Positions 36,053 through 45,092 of a stretch of DNA of 64,000 nt are shown in pieces. The position numbers and the translations under genes are program-made. Each line of letters opens with the position of its first letter. Position 1 is the first letter of the stretch. Location: assembly GCF_000519305.1 (NCBI RefSeq), contig NZ_JAFG01000003.1, forward strand, positions 1,119,070 to 1,183,069. Direction: 5' to 3'. Source of the stretch: Mesorhizobium ciceri WSM4083. GTDB lineage: Bacteria; Pseudomonadota; Alphaproteobacteria; Rhizobiales; Rhizobiaceae. The notes below the pieces were generated by a model, which searched no databases, had not been told where the DNA came from, and worked only from the letters and a program-made list of their open reading frames with translations.

Positions 36053-36082
36053 ACGGTCCCGGCAGGTGGCTGCCGGGACCGT
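36053..36082 (-). terminator. Intercistronic hairpin between potF and potG
   Basis: A perfect 12-bp stem, ACGGTCCCGGCA with TGCCGGGACCGT, around a six-base loop. On the minus strand it is followed by TTCTATCT, a poor T-run. It is placed to act as a partial terminator or 3' stabiliser, giving more PotF receptor than transporter subunits from one operon. Confidence 0.7.
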
Positions 36083-36092
36083 GTCGGATTGC

Positions 36093-37190
36093 TTACTGGC
36101 CAGTGACGATCTTGGTCCAGGTGCGCGTGATGACGCGCTGGGTCTTGGGATCGTAGGGCGAGACGGTGTAGAGCTTCTTTATGGTCTCGGCATCGGGATA
36201 GACCGAAGGATCATCCAACAGCGCCTTGTCGACGAATTGCTGCGAAGCCTTGTTGCCGTTTGCGTAGAGCACGTAGTTCGACGACTTGGCGATAACTTCC
36301 GGCTTCATCATGTAATTGATGAACTCGAGCGCCTCGGCGACATGAGGTGCATCGGCAGGGATCGCCATCTGGTCGAACCACATCTGCGCACCCTCCTTCG
36401 GCACGGAATAGCCGATCTCGACGCCCTGCTTGGCCTCGACCGCGCGGTTGCGGGCCTGGAACACGTCACCCGACCAGCCGACCGCCAGGCAGATATCGCC
36501 GTTGGCGAGCGCGTTGATGTATTCGGAGGAATGGAACTTCCTGATGTAAGGCCGCACCTTGAGCAAGGTCTCCTCGGCCTTGGCGATATCATCGGGTGAC
36601 GTGCTGTTCGGGTCGAGGTTGAGATATTTCAACGCCGCCGGGATGATATCTGCCGGCGAGTCCAGCACGTAGACGCCGCAGTCCTTCAATTTGGCCAGGC
36701 TATCGGGATTGAAGAAGACGTCCCAGCTGTCGATCTTGTCAGTGCCAAGCGCCGCCTGCACCTTCTTGATGTTGTAGCCGATGCCAACCGTGCCCCACAT
36801 GTAGTTGACCGAGTATTCGTTGCCGGGGTCGTACTTGGCGGTGCGCTCGGTAACCGTGTCCCACATGTTGGAAATGTTGGGCAGTTTCGACTTGTCGAGC
36901 TTCTGGAACACGCCGGCCTGGATCTGGCGCGCAAGGAAATTGCCGCTGGGCACGACGACGTCATAGCCGCTGCCGCCGGCAAGCAGCTTGGTCTCAAGGA
37001 TTTCGTTGGAATCGAAGGTGTCATAGACGACCTTGATGCCGGTTTCCTTGGTGAAATCGTCGATGATCGAACTGTCGATGTAGTCCGACCAGTTGAAGAC
37101 GTTGACGACACGATCCGCGGCGTGACCGCCGACGGTGAACAATGTCAGGAATGCCGAGGTTGCCGAAAGCCAGAGCGCTTTGCGGATCAT
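36093..37190 (-). CDS. potF: Putrescine-binding periplasmic protein PotF
   Basis: Periplasmic receptor of 365 aa. A Sec signal peptide covers about residues 1-24, with cleavage before ADRVV. The mature start VVNVFNWSDYIDSSIIDDF is the conserved PotF/PotD opening containing the ligand-contacting Trp-Ser-Asp segment; later GYDVVVPSGNFLARQ and NYMWGTVGIGYN also match. The ATG at 37190 follows AAAGGAG, and an upstream in-frame ATG is ignored. It is the first gene of potFGHI. Confidence 0.94.
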   Translation of the reverse strand: MIRKALWLSATSAFLTLFTVGGHAADRVVNVFNWSDYIDSSIIDDFTKETGIKVVYDTFDSNEILETKLLAGGSGYDVVVPSGNFLARQIQAGVFQKLDKSKLPNISNMWDTVTERTAKYDPGNEYSVNYMWGTVGIGYNIKKVQAALGTDKIDSWDVFFNPDSLAKLKDCGVYVLDSPADIIPAALKYLNLDPNSTSPDDIAKAEETLLKVRPYIRKFHSSEYINALANGDICLAVGWSGDVFQARNRAVEAKQGVEIGYSVPKEGAQMWFDQMAIPADAPHVAEALEFINYMMKPEVIAKSSNYVLYANGNKASQQFVDKALLDDPSVYPDAETIKKLYTVSPYDPKTQRVITRTWTKIVTGQ

Positions 37191-37530
37191 GCTATTCTCC
37201 TTTGATGAGTGTTCCTTCACCGGCTCGTCGCGATATCAGCGCGACCGGCATTTTCTTCAGACTATTGAGCTTTCCAAGGGGCGACAAGCGCGAACTGCCG
37301 AGACCATGCAGGCGGTTCGATGAGATGGCTGGACGCCCCTGAGGCGGCCTGGGAGGCGTGCCAATACCGTCATAGGCTTTCGCCGTGGCGCGGGCAGAGA
37401 TACGACGATATGGTCCGGTCCCGATCGGACCGGCTGGGAGACTTGGCAAGATACGCCTGTCTTGTTGTTGCCGTAATACCAGCCTGCCCGTGCTGCAGCG
37501 ACGTTGTCAATGGCAAAGCTGCAGGCCGCT
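37191..37530. promoter_or_regulatory. Region upstream of potF with a palindrome
   Basis: No gene is credible in these 340 bases. CCGGTCC at 37415-37421 is mirrored by GGACCGG at 37427-37433 around CGATC, a perfect 7-bp dyad that could be an operator or a leader hairpin for the putrescine operon. The rest is the trailer of the exporter gene and probable promoter DNA. Confidence 0.45.
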
Positions 37531-38481
37531 TCAATTAGGCGACGGCACCCCGGTGACCCCTGCGCGTTCGGGGCGTGCCTGGCGCTTGAATTCGAGCCCG
37601 ATATGGACGAGCAGCGCCGTGACCACAACCGCGCCGCCGATGATGGTGCGCCCCGACGGCACCTCGGAATGGATGAGCCAGACCCATATCGAGCCGAGGA
37701 TCGGCTCGAACGTGCCGAGCAGCGCCGCGATGGCCGCCGGGATCAGTCGCGCGCCGGTGGCGAAGAAGGCGAGGCCGAGGCCGAGATTGACCACGCCGAA
37801 GGCAAACAGAAAGCCCATGTCACTGACTGACACGGTGAGGGTCGATGCCTGCGAGACGGCAAAGCCGGCCGCGAGCATGGTGCCGAGGCACGTCGCCGGC
37901 GTCATGCGCACGCCGGAAAACCGTCGGGTGATGACGGTGGCGACCGAGAACATGACCGCGATCAACAGCGCCAGCCCATCGCCTATCGGCGAGACGGCGC
38001 CATCCAGCGATTCCGACACCATGATGGCGACGCCGGTGATGACGGCCGCGATTGCCACCCAGGTGGCGACACCGACCCTTTCGCGAAACAACGCCCAGGC
38101 AAACAGCGCCGCCAGCAACGGCACGCCTGCCTGCATCAAAAGGATGTTGGCGACGGTGGTGTAGGCCAGTGCCACGACGAAGGCGGTCGACGCGGTGGCA
38201 AAGCAGATCCCGACGGCAAGGCCGGGCAGACCCATGTCGCGGAACAGGTTCAGCGTGCCACGCCAGCCGTCACGCCAGACCATGAAGCAGACCAGGAAGG
38301 CGGCTGCCCAGACGGAGCGCCAGAAAATGACCGTCCAGCTGTCACCGACGGTGATGAAGCGGGCGATGGTGCCGCCGAAGCTCCACATCAGCGCCGACAG
38401 GAAGACCAAAAGCATGCCGACGCGTTCCTCGCGCGGCGAGACGGCTGGCGATGCGACGATCGGCGATGCGGTATCGATCAT
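37531..38481 (-). CDS. EamA/DMT-family transporter
   Basis: Inner-membrane metabolite exporter of the drug/metabolite transporter superfamily, 316 aa with about ten hydrophobic helices and two EamA repeats. The first repeat begins at LLVFLSALMWSFGGTIARF. The second ends with LLGTFEPILGSIWVWLIHSEVPS, the conserved repeat-end pattern. The start is put at 38481 because the long in-frame extension upstream is not membrane-like. The substrate is unknown; some relatives export amino acids or nucleosides. It lies between potF and the aceA regulator and probably has its own promoter. Confidence 0.87.
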   Translation of the reverse strand: MIDTASPIVASPAVSPREERVGMLLVFLSALMWSFGGTIARFITVGDSWTVIFWRSVWAAAFLVCFMVWRDGWRGTLNLFRDMGLPGLAVGICFATASTAFVVALAYTTVANILLMQAGVPLLAALFAWALFRERVGVATWVAIAAVITGVAIMVSESLDGAVSPIGDGLALLIAVMFSVATVITRRFSGVRMTPATCLGTMLAAGFAVSQASTLTVSVSDMGFLFAFGVVNLGLGLAFFATGARLIPAAIAALLGTFEPILGSIWVWLIHSEVPSGRTIIGGAVVVTALLVHIGLEFKRQARPERAGVTGVPSPN

Positions 38482-38630
38482 GGCTGCCACTGTCGGGCTT
38501 TTGTGGACGGGACGATGCGCAAGGGACGACAAAAAGATGCTCTGTTCGCGTAACGCAAAGGCGCAGGCCGGAACTGAGCCAGCGGCCGGCGACAATTGTG
38601 GCACCTTGCCCCCATTCAGAGGACACGGCG

Positions 38631-40073
38631 TTACTGGAAATCGAAGGCACTCAGGCCCGTCACCATCTCGTCGAGGCCGAGCGGACGCGTCACCGGCGGT
38701 TCGGCCCGCGCCAGGCAGCCGACTCGTTCGCAAAGCCGGCAGGCAGGCCCGACCGGCGTCGCCGCGATGCTGCCGGCCTTTGCGGTGATTGCCGCACCGG
38801 GTAATGCCGCGCCATAGACGATTTCGTCACGAAAGCCGATGTCGCAACCGAGCAGCAGTGCGGTGCGGCGCGGGCGTTCCGAGAATGCGCCTTGCGGCCC
38901 TTCCAGCGTGCGGGCGACGCACAGGAACTCGGCGCCGTCGGGCATTTCCACTGCCTCGACGAAGACCTGGCCGGGCTGGGTGAAGGCGACATGCACGGGC
39001 AGCTTGGGACAGCCGCCGCCAAAGCGGCTTTGAGGAAAGCCCTGGCTGCCGGCCTTGCGGAAGCGGTTGCCGGCATTGTCGACCTCCAGCATGAAAAACG
39101 GCACGCCCGAGGCACCCTGCCGCTGCAGCATGGTCAGCCGGTTGGCTGCCTGTTCGAAGGAGACGCCGAAGCGCGAGCGCAGGACATCGATGTCGTAGCG
39201 GGCGCGCACGGCAGCCGCGTGAAAAGCCTGATAGGGCATCATCAGCGCATGCGCCGCATAACGGCCAAGTTCGAAGCGGGCCAGGCGGCGCGCCTCGTCG
39301 GTGCTCAGCTTGAGCGCCTGGATCTCGCCGGCGACCGCGACCGTCATGCGGATCAGGCAGGCCTCCATCGCGACCTCGCGCAGCTGGTCGAACGGCGACA
39401 GGCGTTCGGACAGGAACAGGCGCTGCGAATGACGATCATAACGGCGGCGCCAGTTCGGCATGGTGGCGACCGGCAGCACCTTGACCACGATGCCATATTC
39501 GCGCTTCAGCCAGGCCTTCAGCGCGCCGAACAGATCGTCGCCGGGATCGAGCACCGAGGTGAACGCCGCGGCCTCCTCCTCGAGGGCAGCAAAATGGTTC
39601 GGCCGGCGCTCGAAAATCTCGTGCACCTCGTCGATCGGCAGGCGGGCGCCGGAAAGCGCCGTCGCCCGACCTTCGCGCGCCAAAAGCTCGTTGAGGTCGG
39701 ACAGGCGCTCGGCCTGCTCGCGATAGGCGCGGAACAGTTTTATCACCGCCGCGGACGCATTGGGCGCCGCCTCAGCAAGCTCGATCAGTTCCTGATCACC
39801 CGGCAGCTCGCCGACCAGAAGAGGGTCGGTGAACACTTCTTTCAAGGCAGCGACAGATCCCCTCGCCTCGCCCTGCAGCTCGTGTGGATCGACCTTGTAG
39901 ACGGAGGCCAGCCTGAGGATCAGCTGCACCGTCAGCGGCCGCTGGTTGCGCTCGATCAGATTGAGATAGGATGGCGAAATGCCAAGACCCTCGGCCATCG
40001 CCGTCTGGGTCAGGCCCTTGGCGTTGCGGATGCGGCGGATGCGCGGCCCGGCGAAGATCTTCTGGTCAGCCAC
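38631..40073 (-). CDS. ScfR/RamB-type XRE regulator next to aceA
   Basis: Transcriptional regulator of 480 aa. An N-terminal XRE helix-turn-helix (GPRIRRIRNAKGLTQTAMAE then GISPSYLNLIERNQRPLTV) is followed by an IrrE/ImmA-like region (SERLSPFDQLREVAMEACLI, with the usual HExxH altered) and a C-terminal Cys-bearing short-chain-fatty-acyl domain with CRLCERVGCLARAEPP. Relatives (RamB, PrpC/ScfR-type) sense acyl-CoA or acetate status and control isocitrate lyase and related genes. The start is GTG at 40073, preceded by AAAGGAC; no ATG fits. It is divergent from aceA, so it is very likely its regulator. Confidence 0.88.
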   Translation of the reverse strand: MADQKIFAGPRIRRIRNAKGLTQTAMAEGLGISPSYLNLIERNQRPLTVQLILRLASVYKVDPHELQGEARGSVAALKEVFTDPLLVGELPGDQELIELAEAAPNASAAVIKLFRAYREQAERLSDLNELLAREGRATALSGARLPIDEVHEIFERRPNHFAALEEEAAAFTSVLDPGDDLFGALKAWLKREYGIVVKVLPVATMPNWRRRYDRHSQRLFLSERLSPFDQLREVAMEACLIRMTVAVAGEIQALKLSTDEARRLARFELGRYAAHALMMPYQAFHAAAVRARYDIDVLRSRFGVSFEQAANRLTMLQRQGASGVPFFMLEVDNAGNRFRKAGSQGFPQSRFGGGCPKLPVHVAFTQPGQVFVEAVEMPDGAEFLCVARTLEGPQGAFSERPRRTALLLGCDIGFRDEIVYGAALPGAAITAKAGSIAATPVGPACRLCERVGCLARAEPPVTRPLGLDEMVTGLSAFDFQ

Positions 40074-40300
40074 GGACTGTCCTTTACAGCATTTACACGA
40101 ATTTTCTGGGCTTTGGCCTTTTACAACGATGACAAATTTACAACGCACCTCTGTCAAACACAACACAGGTTTTCTCTTATATTGTGCCGGTTTTGTGGAT
40201 TTATGTAGCTGATTTCGCGCAGAAATGTAAATCCAGTCATACCCAATGACCCCAAATTCTTTACGCCTTGACACAGATCAGCAATCCCTCGGAGTGACCA
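40074..40300. promoter_or_regulatory. Divergent control region of aceA and its regulator
   Basis: AT-rich 227 bases with repeated TTTACA boxes at 40083, 40092, 40120 and 40137, and one reversed (TGTAAA) at 40226. Two of them extend to TTTACAACG (40120-40128 and 40137-40145), 17 bases apart. They are good candidates for the operator of the ScfR/RamB-type regulator. CGGAG ahead of 40301 is the aceA ribosome site. Confidence 0.55.
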
Positions 40301-41590
<1,290 letters not shown>

Positions 41591-41646
41591 CGAGCCGCAA
41601 AGTACAGAGGAAACGCCCAACAGGGCTTGGACACAGGAGAAGACCA

Positions 41647-41889
41647 ATGGCATCGATAAGCCGTGTCAAGGAACGCGCCGAGGAACAGTCGACGACGATG
41701 AGCGTCGACCAGCAGGCGACGATCCGCATGCTGGCCAACGACCTGCACCGCCTCAACCAGTCGGTGATGAAGGCGGTCGAGGCGGGCGTCTCGGTGGAAC
41801 TCGTGCGCTCGGCACGACATCACGGCGGCGACGGCAACTGGGGCGATCTGCTGATCCCGGTGATCGTCACACAGCAGAGCCACGGCTGA
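41647..41889 (+). CDS. Small protein (80 aa) co-transcribed with aceA
   Basis: The family is not named with confidence. An excellent ribosome site (CAGGAGAAGACC) precedes the ATG, and a strong terminator follows 23 bases after the stop, so this is a genuine gene sharing the aceA transcript. The protein has a helical middle, IRMLANDLHRLNQSVMKAVE, then AGVSVELVRSARHHGGDGNW and a short hydrophobic end LLIPVIV. No membrane helix or signal is present. A role in tuning isocitrate lyase or the shunt is possible but only inferred from position. Confidence 0.75.
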   Translation: MASISRVKERAEEQSTTMSVDQQATIRMLANDLHRLNQSVMKAVEAGVSVELVRSARHHGGDGNWGDLLIPVIVTQQSHG

Positions 41890-41911
41890 CTGAAATCCAT
41901 GCAACCGACCC

Positions 41912-41950
41912 TTCACCTGCGCAGCCCTTGCGCAGGTGAATTTTCTTTTT
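41912..41950 (+). terminator. Rho-independent terminator of the aceA operon
   Basis: A perfect 12-bp stem, TTCACCTGCGCA with TGCGCAGGTGAA, and a short loop, followed by TTTTCTTTTT. It is the textbook arrangement. Confidence 0.93.
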
Positions 41951-42120
41951 ATGAAATTCACGTGTGGACAGTTGAGTACAGTAGCGTTGCTTGAAATTCA
42001 CTGCTCCTGGCGGTGATTTCGGGCACTTTTATTTCAACTTGACATAGGCTCCGATCTCACGCCAATTGCGCTCCGGATTCAACTCTGCATTGAAATAGGG
42101 GCGAGCTTCTTGGCCGACTT

Positions 42121-42573
42121 GTGTGCCCGGTGAATCGCGAAGGCGAGACTCCAAGACATCCGAATCTGGTGACCCGCGACTCAACCACCGAGGCGGTCCG
42201 TGATCCGTCGCAGGTGCTTGTCGTCGGCAAATCGCCAATCAATCGCGTGGTGATTTCAAAGATCGTCGAGCGATCCGGACTCAAGCCGATTTCGGAATCT
42301 CCCGACACGGCGGCAAGGATCTTGCGGTCGCTCATTCCCGGCGCGGTTGTCCTCGACGGCGGCGCAGACAACAAGGACTGCGACAATCTGATGTCCAGTA
42401 TCGAGGCGTTGCGCCGTGCCTCTGGCAAATCGCTGCCACCGGTAATCCTGCTGTCAACCAAGAACGGCACGACGGAAAGTCTGGGCCTGTCTGGTATCAT
42501 CGATGTGGTGGTCGCCAAGCCGATCACGCCCGAACGGTTGCAACCGGTGATCGATCGCCTGATCGGCCGCTAA
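42121..42573 (+). CDS. Degenerate response-regulator receiver protein
   Basis: About 150 aa or less, with a single CheY-like receiver fold. The order of elements is right: first strand VLVVGKSPINRVVISKIVE, the strand with the phospho-acceptor-like Asp in GAVVLDGGAD, a Ser in VILLSTKN and the Lys in VVAKPITP. The paired acidic residues that bind Mg at the end of strand one are replaced by Gly-Lys, so ordinary phosphorylation is doubtful. Starts at GTG 42121, 42130 or 42169 are all possible and none has a good ribosome site. It stands alone after the aceA terminator. It may act as an unphosphorylated binding module, like DivK-pathway pseudo-receivers. Confidence 0.65.
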   Translation: MCPVNREGETPRHPNLVTRDSTTEAVRDPSQVLVVGKSPINRVVISKIVERSGLKPISESPDTAARILRSLIPGAVVLDGGADNKDCDNLMSSIEALRRASGKSLPPVILLSTKNGTTESLGLSGIIDVVVAKPITPERLQPVIDRLIGR

Positions 42574-42660
42574 GGCAATTGCGGGAAAGTGTGTAACGGT
42601 TTTCCGTCCGGAATTGAGCGAACTAAGAGTAAGGCCCGGCGATTACGGATCGCCCAGCGA

Positions 42661-43374
42661 TCACGGATCGATGATGCTTTCGATCAGTCCGGGCAGTTGT
42701 CCGAGATCGGATATTTGACGGAACCTCGATTCGGTTACCGGCGCCTCGACATGCTCCAGCACCCAGGTCAGTTCGTGCGGCACATGGACACCCCAGCCGC
42801 CGGCCTCGATGGCCGGCACCACATCCGACTTCAGCGAGTTGCCGACCATCATGCTTTTCGCCGGACCATCGCCGTGGCGGTTGAAGAGCCTGCTATAGGT
42901 GGCGGCATTCTTGTCGCTGACGATCTCGACCGCGTCGAACAGATCGCCAAGGCCAGAGCCAGCCAGCTTGCGCTCCTGGTCGAAGAGGTCGCCCTTGGTG
43001 ATCAGCACGAGGCGGAATGCGCCGGCAAGCTTTTCGACCGTCTCGCGGGCGTGCGGCAAGGCCTCGATCGGATGGCTCAGCATCTCGCGGCCGGCATCGA
43101 GAATCTCCGCTATGACCGAGGCCGGCACGCGGCCTTGCGTGACCTCGATCGCCGTCTCGATCATCGACAGGGTAAATCCCTTGATGCCGAAGCCATAGAC
43201 GGCGAGGTTGCGCCTTTCGGCCTCCAGCAATCGTGCCGAGATGTGCTCGGCTTCGCCATGGTCGACGAGCATGGCGGCAAAGCGCTTTTCCGTCAGGCGG
43301 AAGAACTGCTCGTTCTGCCACAGCGTGTCGTCGGCGTCGAAGCCGATCGTCGTCAGTTTGCCGTCGCGCCGCAT
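42661..43374 (-). CDS. HAD-superfamily hydrolase
   Basis: Cytoplasmic phosphatase-like hydrolase, 237 aa. HAD motif I is FDADDTLWQNE at residues 12-22 (nucleophile Asp13, acid/base Asp15), motif II is LVLITKGD, the motif III lysine is probably in ERKLAG, and motif IV is MMVGNSLKSDV. The cap inserted after motif I is helical (subclass I). The substrate is unknown. It is divergent from the glutamine-synthetase-like gene. Confidence 0.87.
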   Translation of the reverse strand: MRRDGKLTTIGFDADDTLWQNEQFFRLTEKRFAAMLVDHGEAEHISARLLEAERRNLAVYGFGIKGFTLSMIETAIEVTQGRVPASVIAEILDAGREMLSHPIEALPHARETVEKLAGAFRLVLITKGDLFDQERKLAGSGLGDLFDAVEIVSDKNAATYSRLFNRHGDGPAKSMMVGNSLKSDVVPAIEAGGWGVHVPHELTWVLEHVEAPVTESRFRQISDLGQLPGLIESIIDP

Positions 43375-43525
43375 GCAATTTCTCGATTAAGATTGGAAGT
43401 GGGACGCCCGAAACTAGGCCGATTGGCGTGATTTTCAACCGCGCCGGCCAATGCCCGACGCGGCTCCCCTTCCCTTCCATAGGAGGGCACGGCTATACTC
43501 CACAATCCGCAACCCAATCTGGTGA

Positions 43526-44962
43526 ATGATGCCGCCTGCAAAAAAGGAAGTCCGTCCGTCGAGCCGCGGAGGACGCGCCCGCACGCCTGCCTTCGTGAAA
43601 AACCAACGGGGCGTCAAGAACTGGAAGGAAGTTAGCGCCTGGCTGGAGTGGCGCGGCATCGAGGACATCGAGTGCATCACGCCCGATCAGGCAGGCGTCG
43701 CCCGTGGCAAGATGATGCCATCGAAGAAATTCACCTCCAACACCTCGCTGGCGCTGCCTTCGGCTGTGTTCATGACGACGATTTCCGGCGGCTACCCCGA
43801 GGATGGCAATGGCTTCCATTATCCGGAAGACGACGGCGACCTAAAACTGATGCCCGACCTGTCGACGCTGACGGTGGTGCCTTGGGAAGAAGACCCGACG
43901 GCAGCGGTCATCTGCGACCTCGTCCACCAGGACGGACGCTCGGTCGAGTTCACGCCGCGCAATGTGTTGAAGCGTGTGGTGGCCGCCTATGACAAGCTCG
44001 GCCTGAAGCCCGTGGTGGCGCCCGAGATCGAGTTCTACCTGGTGCGCAAGAATCCCGATCCGGACTATCCGCTGACCCCGCCTGTTGGCCGGTCGGGACG
44101 CGCGATCGGCGGCGGCGCCGGCTATTCGATCGCCGGCGTCAACGAATTCGACGAGCTGATCGACGACATCTACCATTTCTCCGAAAGCCAGGGCCTGGAG
44201 ATCGACACGCTGATCCACGAGGAAGGCGCTGGTCAGCTGGAGATCAATCTGCGCCATGGCGACCCGATCGAACTGGCCGACCAGGTGTTCATGTTCAAGC
44301 GCACCATTCGCGAGGCGGCGCTCAAGCACGAGATCTACGCCACCTTCATGGCCAAGCCGATCCAGGGACAGCCTGGCTCCGCCATGCACATCCATCAGTC
44401 GATCATCGACAAGAAGACCGGACAGAACATCTTTTCGGCCGCCGACGGATCGGAAACCGACGATTTTTTCCACTTTATCGGCGGCATGCAGAAGCATGTG
44501 CCGAACGCGCTGGTGATGTTCGCGCCCTATGTCAATTCCTACCGCCGGCTGACACAGGCGGCGTCGGCGCCGGTCAACAACAAATGGGGCTATGACAACC
44601 GCACCACGGCGTTTCGCGTGCCACGCTCGGATCCGGCGGCACGGCGCGTCGAAAACCGCATCCCGTCCTCCGATGCCAACCCCTATCTGGCGCTGGCGGC
44701 ATCGCTTGCCTGCGGGCTGATCGGCATCACCAACAAGATCAAAGCCGAGCCTCCCGTGCTGACCACAGCCAATGCCGACGAAATCGACCTGCCGCGCGGC
44801 CTGCTCGAAGCCGTCGACCTGTTCGAGGGCGACGAGGAACTCTGCGCGCATCTGGGCAAGTCCTTCGCCGCCACCTATGCGGCGATCAAGCGGGCGGAAT
44901 TCGAGACCTTCATGGAAGTGATCAGCCCGTGGGAGCGGGAGTATTTGTTGCTGAATGTGTAG
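43526..44962 (+). CDS. Glutamine synthetase-family protein, gamma-glutamylputrescine synthetase type (PuuA-like)
   Basis: ATP-dependent amide ligase of the GS fold, 478 aa. Catalytic segments are EIEFYLVRKNPDPD, the second acidic strand with GAGQLEINLRHGDP, MAKPIQGQPGSAMHIHQS, NSYRRLTQAASAPVN and the Arg-rich RVPRSDPAARRVENRIPS. The branch, with SWLEW-like start and AGVARGKMMPSKKF, is that of PuuA-type enzymes acting on amines rather than NH3. With the PuuB-like oxidase 130 bases downstream and potFGHI nearby it fits putrescine breakdown; the exact amine is inferred. It starts at one of two adjacent ATGs. Confidence 0.85.
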   Translation: MMPPAKKEVRPSSRGGRARTPAFVKNQRGVKNWKEVSAWLEWRGIEDIECITPDQAGVARGKMMPSKKFTSNTSLALPSAVFMTTISGGYPEDGNGFHYPEDDGDLKLMPDLSTLTVVPWEEDPTAAVICDLVHQDGRSVEFTPRNVLKRVVAAYDKLGLKPVVAPEIEFYLVRKNPDPDYPLTPPVGRSGRAIGGGAGYSIAGVNEFDELIDDIYHFSESQGLEIDTLIHEEGAGQLEINLRHGDPIELADQVFMFKRTIREAALKHEIYATFMAKPIQGQPGSAMHIHQSIIDKKTGQNIFSAADGSETDDFFHFIGGMQKHVPNALVMFAPYVNSYRRLTQAASAPVNNKWGYDNRTTAFRVPRSDPAARRVENRIPSSDANPYLALAASLACGLIGITNKIKAEPPVLTTANADEIDLPRGLLEAVDLFEGDEELCAHLGKSFAATYAAIKRAEFETFMEVISPWEREYLLLNV

Positions 44963-44964
44963 GG

Positions 44965-45055
44965 GAATAGCGAATAGCGAATAGCGAATAGCGAATAGCG
45001 AATAGAAGCAATATCGGCCGCTTTCCCTATTCGCTACTCCCTACTCGCTATTCGC
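44965..45055. repeat. GAATAGC heptamer tandem repeat with inverted partner
   Basis: Five full copies of GAATAGC plus GAATAG run from 44965 to 45005, directly after the stop of the synthetase gene. At 45027-45055 the complementary pattern appears (CTATTCGCTA, then CTACTCGCTATTCGC), so the two blocks can fold into a long hairpin. Seven-base units outside a coding region are prone to copy-number slippage. Confidence 0.85.
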
Positions 45056-45092
45056 TTTCCCCCCTCCAAAATCTCTGAGTCTTCACCGCATC

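Noticed and set aside
44965..45055. Possible CRISPR array
   Set aside because: Units are seven bases with no spacers, and no cas gene is near; it is a simple tandem repeat.
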